DNA of 48,722 nucleotides, taken from UBA1227 sp045642705. GTDB lineage: Bacteria > Bacillota > Clostridia > Oscillospirales > Acutalibacteraceae. This document shows, one piece after another, positions 46,247 to 48,722 of the stretch (positions within the stretch are counted from its first letter, which is position 1; each line of letters begins with the position of its first letter). The notes beneath the pieces were generated by a model that was not told where the DNA came from, ran no database searches, and saw only the letters and a list, made by a program, of their open reading frames with translations. The stretch spans positions 1-48,722 of the forward strand of contig JAZUJK010000014.1 of assembly GCA_045642705.1 (NCBI GenBank), in the 5' to 3' direction. The translations under genes were made by a program, and so were the position numbers.

Positions 46247-47725
46247 ATGTCAGAGCAAAAAGCAATTTATGACGCTCGCGAACTTGGCACTCCTAAGATG
46301 CTAATCTTGGGTCTCCAGCACATGTTCGCAATGTTCGGAGCAACAGTCCTTGTACCACTTATTACAGGACTTGATGTTTCAACAACACTTCTCTGTGCCG
46401 GTCTCGGTACACTTCTTTTCCACCTCATCACTAAGATGAAGGTTCCAGCATTCCTTGGTTCATCATTCGCATTCCTCGGTGGATATGCAGCAATCACTGG
46501 CCTCGCTGGCACACCTGGTTATGAGGACATGACAAAAGCACAACTTCTTCCATACGCTTGTCTTGGCGTTGCTTGTGCAGGTCTTCTTTACTTCGTACTT
46601 GCTGGTCTTATTAAGGCTGTTGGTGTTAACAAGGTTATGAAGTTCTTCCCTCCAGTAGTTACTGGTCCTATCATTATCTGCATCGGACTTGGACTTGCTG
46701 GTTCAGCTATTGACAACTGTGCAACATGTTGGCCAATCGCTCTTATCGCACTCGCACTTGTTATCATCTTTAACATCTGGGGCAAGGGCATGGCTAAGAT
46801 CCTTCCAATCCTTATTGGTGTTGTAGGTTCAGTTGCTATCGCTGCTATTCTTGCAATAACAGCTGGTGCTCCAACAGCTGATGGCACTGCTATTGCTATC
46901 AACGGTAAAGATAACATGCAGCTCTTCTCAGTAAGCGCTCTTGAGTATCTCAAGGCAGCTCCATGGATTGGCTTCCCAATTCACAAGGCTTCTACAGTTC
47001 TCGGTGTTGACTTTGGTAAGAGCTCACTCGTAGTAAGCTCAATCATTGCTATCATGCCTATCGCTCTTGCAACAATGATGGAGCATATCGGTGATATCTC
47101 AGCTATCAGCGCAACAGTTGACAAGAACTATATCAAGGATCCTGGCCTCCACAGAACACTCATGGGTGACGGTCTTGCAACAACTCTTGCATCACTCGTT
47201 GGTGGTCCTGCTAACACAACATACGGCGAGAACACAGGCGTTCTTGTTCTTACAAAGGTTTATGATCCACGCGTAATTCGTATCGCTGCTATCTTTGCTA
47301 CAGTACTTTCATTCTGCCCTAAGTTTGCAGCAGTTATCGAGCTTCTTCCAACAGCTGTTATCGGTGGTATCTCATTCGTTCTTTACGGTATGATTTCTGC
47401 AGCCGGTGTTAGAAATATCGTTGATACACGTGTTGATTTCGCTAACTCTCGTAACCTTATCATCGCTGCTGTTATCCTTGTAACAGGTCTTGGCCTTACA
47501 AGCGGTCTTTCATTCGGCGTTGGCAAGGCTACAATCACACTTTCAGCTTTGGCAGTAGCATCACTTGCTGGTATCATCCTCAATGCTATCCTTCCTGGTA
47601 AGGATTATGATTTCGAGGAGGAAACACCAGAAGACACAGGTGCTTCACTCTCATCTTCAGCAAACGCTAAGGATGTAAAACAGACAAAGAAGGCAGAGGC
47701 TAAGGCAGCTGCTGCTGAAAATTAA
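46247..47725 (+). CDS. uraA: UraA/PyrP-type uracil permease (NCS2 family), 492 aa
   Basis: A polytopic membrane importer of uracil with H+. The NAT/NCS2 core motifs are present: FGATVLVPLITGLDVSTTLLCAGLGTLLFH near the N-terminus, GLGLAGSAIDN, MEHIGDI with the key glutamate, and GGPANTTYGENTGVL, the signature. The C-terminal tail is an alanine- and lysine-rich run (AKDVKQTKKAEAKAAAA). Two in-frame starts exist; ATG 46247 is nine bases from GGAGA, while ATG 46241 is only three, so the former is preferred. It follows pyrR by 41 bases and has no second attenuator; a terminator stands after it. Confidence 0.94.
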   Translation: MSEQKAIYDARELGTPKMLILGLQHMFAMFGATVLVPLITGLDVSTTLLCAGLGTLLFHLITKMKVPAFLGSSFAFLGGYAAITGLAGTPGYEDMTKAQLLPYACLGVACAGLLYFVLAGLIKAVGVNKVMKFFPPVVTGPIIICIGLGLAGSAIDNCATCWPIALIALALVIIFNIWGKGMAKILPILIGVVGSVAIAAILAITAGAPTADGTAIAINGKDNMQLFSVSALEYLKAAPWIGFPIHKASTVLGVDFGKSSLVVSSIIAIMPIALATMMEHIGDISAISATVDKNYIKDPGLHRTLMGDGLATTLASLVGGPANTTYGENTGVLVLTKVYDPRVIRIAAIFATVLSFCPKFAAVIELLPTAVIGGISFVLYGMISAAGVRNIVDTRVDFANSRNLIIAAVILVTGLGLTSGLSFGVGKATITLSALAVASLAGIILNAILPGKDYDFEEETPEDTGASLSSSANAKDVKQTKKAEAKAAAAEN

Positions 47726-47740
47726 GTTTAATTTACATAT

Positions 47741-47767
47741 GGAGCACCTTTGAAAGGTGCTCCTTTT
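47741..47767 (+). terminator. Terminator between uraA and pyrC
   Basis: GGAGCACCTT (47741-47750) pairs perfectly with AAGGTGCTCC (47754-47763), then TTTT. It should lower read-through into pyrC; no promoter is evident in the 25 bases before pyrC. Confidence 0.8.
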
Positions 47768-47792
47768 GTAAAAGATAAGAGGGGGTTAAAGT

Positions 47793-48722
47793 ATGGCTTT
47801 TGAAACAGTTTCTGGTCTTACAAAGTTGCCAGCTTTTCTTGATGTACATGTACATTTTAGGGAGCCAGGTTTCTCATACAAGGAAACCATTAAGACTGGT
47901 TCAATGGCAGCCGCTCATGGTGGATACACAGCCGTTTGCACTATGCCAAACTTAAATCCTGTTCCTGATTCAATCGAAAACATAAAAGTAGAGCAGGACA
48001 TAATAGACCGCGATGCGGTAATTGATGTCCGCCCATATGCGGCAATAACTGTTGGCCAAAAGGGACAGGTTATTGCGGACCTTGAGGGGCTAGCTGACAA
48101 ATGCATCGCGTTTTCTGACGATGGCCATGGTGTTCAAGACGCCGGCATGATGCGCGAGGCTATGAGCCGTGCGGCTGCCCTTAACAAAATGATTGTCGCT
48201 CATTGCGAAGTAAATGAGCTACTACATGGTGGATACATCCATGACGGCGTATATGCCAAGTTCCATGGCCACCTTGGAATTTCATCCGCTTCCGAATGGA
48301 AGCAGATAGAACGTGATATTAACCTCTCATATGAGACTGGTTGTGCATATCACGTATGTCATATATCAACAAAAGAGAGTGTAGAACTAATAAGGGACGC
48401 TAAAAAGTCTGGCGTTAACATAACATGCGAGACGGGTCCACATTATTTGACACTCTGTGAAAATGATCTTGAAGAAGATGGACGATTCAAAATGAATCCA
48501 CCACTTCGTAGCGCTGATGATAGGGAAGCACTCCTTATTGGAATTACAGATGGTACTATTGATATGATAGCAACCGACCACGCACCACACAGCGCAGAGG
48601 AAAAGTCAAGGGGACTTGAGGGTTCCGCTTTTGGAATAGTTGGCCTTGAGACAGCCTTCCCAGTACTCTATACAAATCTTGTTTTAAAATCGAAAATAAT
48701 AACGCTTGAGAAAATTGTTGAT
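47793..48722 (+). CDS. pyrC: Dihydroorotase, class I (partial, runs off the window)
   Basis: The frame is open from ATG 47793 (GAGGGGG at 47779-47785) to the window end, 310 codons without a stop; the family is about 430 residues, so roughly 110 are missing. It closes carbamoyl aspartate to dihydroorotate. Metal-site motifs are in order: D17-V-H19-V-H21-F-R, FSDDGHGV (the class I aspartate), AHCEVNE, CHISTKES, GPHYLTL, NPPLR, and ATDHAPHS with the catalytic aspartate. It is under the PyrR attenuator unless the terminator after uraA blocks it. Confidence 0.95.
   Translation, partial: MAFETVSGLTKLPAFLDVHVHFREPGFSYKETIKTGSMAAAHGGYTAVCTMPNLNPVPDSIENIKVEQDIIDRDAVIDVRPYAAITVGQKGQVIADLEGLADKCIAFSDDGHGVQDAGMMREAMSRAAALNKMIVAHCEVNELLHGGYIHDGVYAKFHGHLGISSASEWKQIERDINLSYETGCAYHVCHISTKESVELIRDAKKSGVNITCETGPHYLTLCENDLEEDGRFKMNPPLRSADDREALLIGITDGTIDMIATDHAPHSAEEKSRGLEGSAFGIVGLETAFPVLYTNLVLKSKIITLEKIVD

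Noticed and set aside
1..48722. CRISPR arrays, insertion sequences, prophage or integrase genes
   Set aside because: I saw no regularly spaced direct repeats, no transposase or recombinase motifs, and no phage structural genes in any frame.

Overview
The window looks like chromosomal DNA of a low-GC Gram-positive anaerobe of the Clostridia, most likely a Lachnospiraceae-type bacterium. This is inferred from gene content: a monolithic 1229-residue PurL, a PurH replaced by separate AICAR transformylase and IMP cyclohydrolase genes, a reverse rubrerythrin, an Asp23-nusB-xseAB-ispA-dxs-tlyA-nadK-argR-recN series, a PyrR attenuator, and sigma-A promoters with strong AGGAGG ribosome sites. No species can be named from the sequence alone.

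Layout. 1-4180 is a very AT-rich accessory stretch: the tail of a membrane protein, an orphan gene, a membrane-anchored NERD nuclease-like gene followed by a six-helix voltage-gated K+ channel, a second orphan gene and an XRE regulator with a membrane tail. Two diverged copies of a promoter block and two copies of a terminator hairpin sit in it. 4254-7488 holds a divergent pair: a ketopantoate-reductase-family dehydrogenase and a three-domain old-yellow-enzyme/enoate-reductase flavoprotein. 7742-8107 is a small YkvA/DUF1232 gene behind twin palindromes. 8168-19527 is a de novo purine operon, purE-C-F-M-N-cyclohydrolase-formyltransferase-D-L, which converts PRPP to IMP except for the purB step. 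An intrinsic terminator overlaps the end of purE, and PurF lacks its usual glutaminase cysteine.

19556-23344 has an ArsR regulator with a Pr6Pr-like membrane protein, convergent with a large YfhO-family membrane protein whose reading frame runs through the shared terminator. 23412-34446 is one long housekeeping operon from asp23 to tyrS, with many 1-4 nt overlaps and an attenuator-like structure just before nusB. It is followed by a reverse rubrerythrin gene and a convergent zinc-ribbon gene. 35482-41606 is an operon of an ion-transporter-superfamily permease, a cytidylate-kinase-like protein and spermidine/putrescine uptake genes potA, potB and a fused potC-potD.

41689-45458 lies between two oppositely oriented leucine tRNA genes. 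It holds a membrane-anchored endonuclease/exonuclease/phosphatase protein and an alpha/beta hydrolase on the plus strand, and a GC-richer two-gene minus-strand cassette (a C_GCAxxG_C_C protein and a DUF5714 protein) that looks acquired. 45529 to the end is a pyrimidine operon: PyrR RNA attenuator, pyrR, uracil permease and a partial dihydroorotase running off the window.

Most genes are core metabolism. Points that deserve a second look are the cysteine-less PurF, the potC-potD fusion, the NERD-channel pair in its mosaic AT-rich island, the tRNA-bracketed Cys-rich cassette, and several terminators or palindromes in unexpected places.
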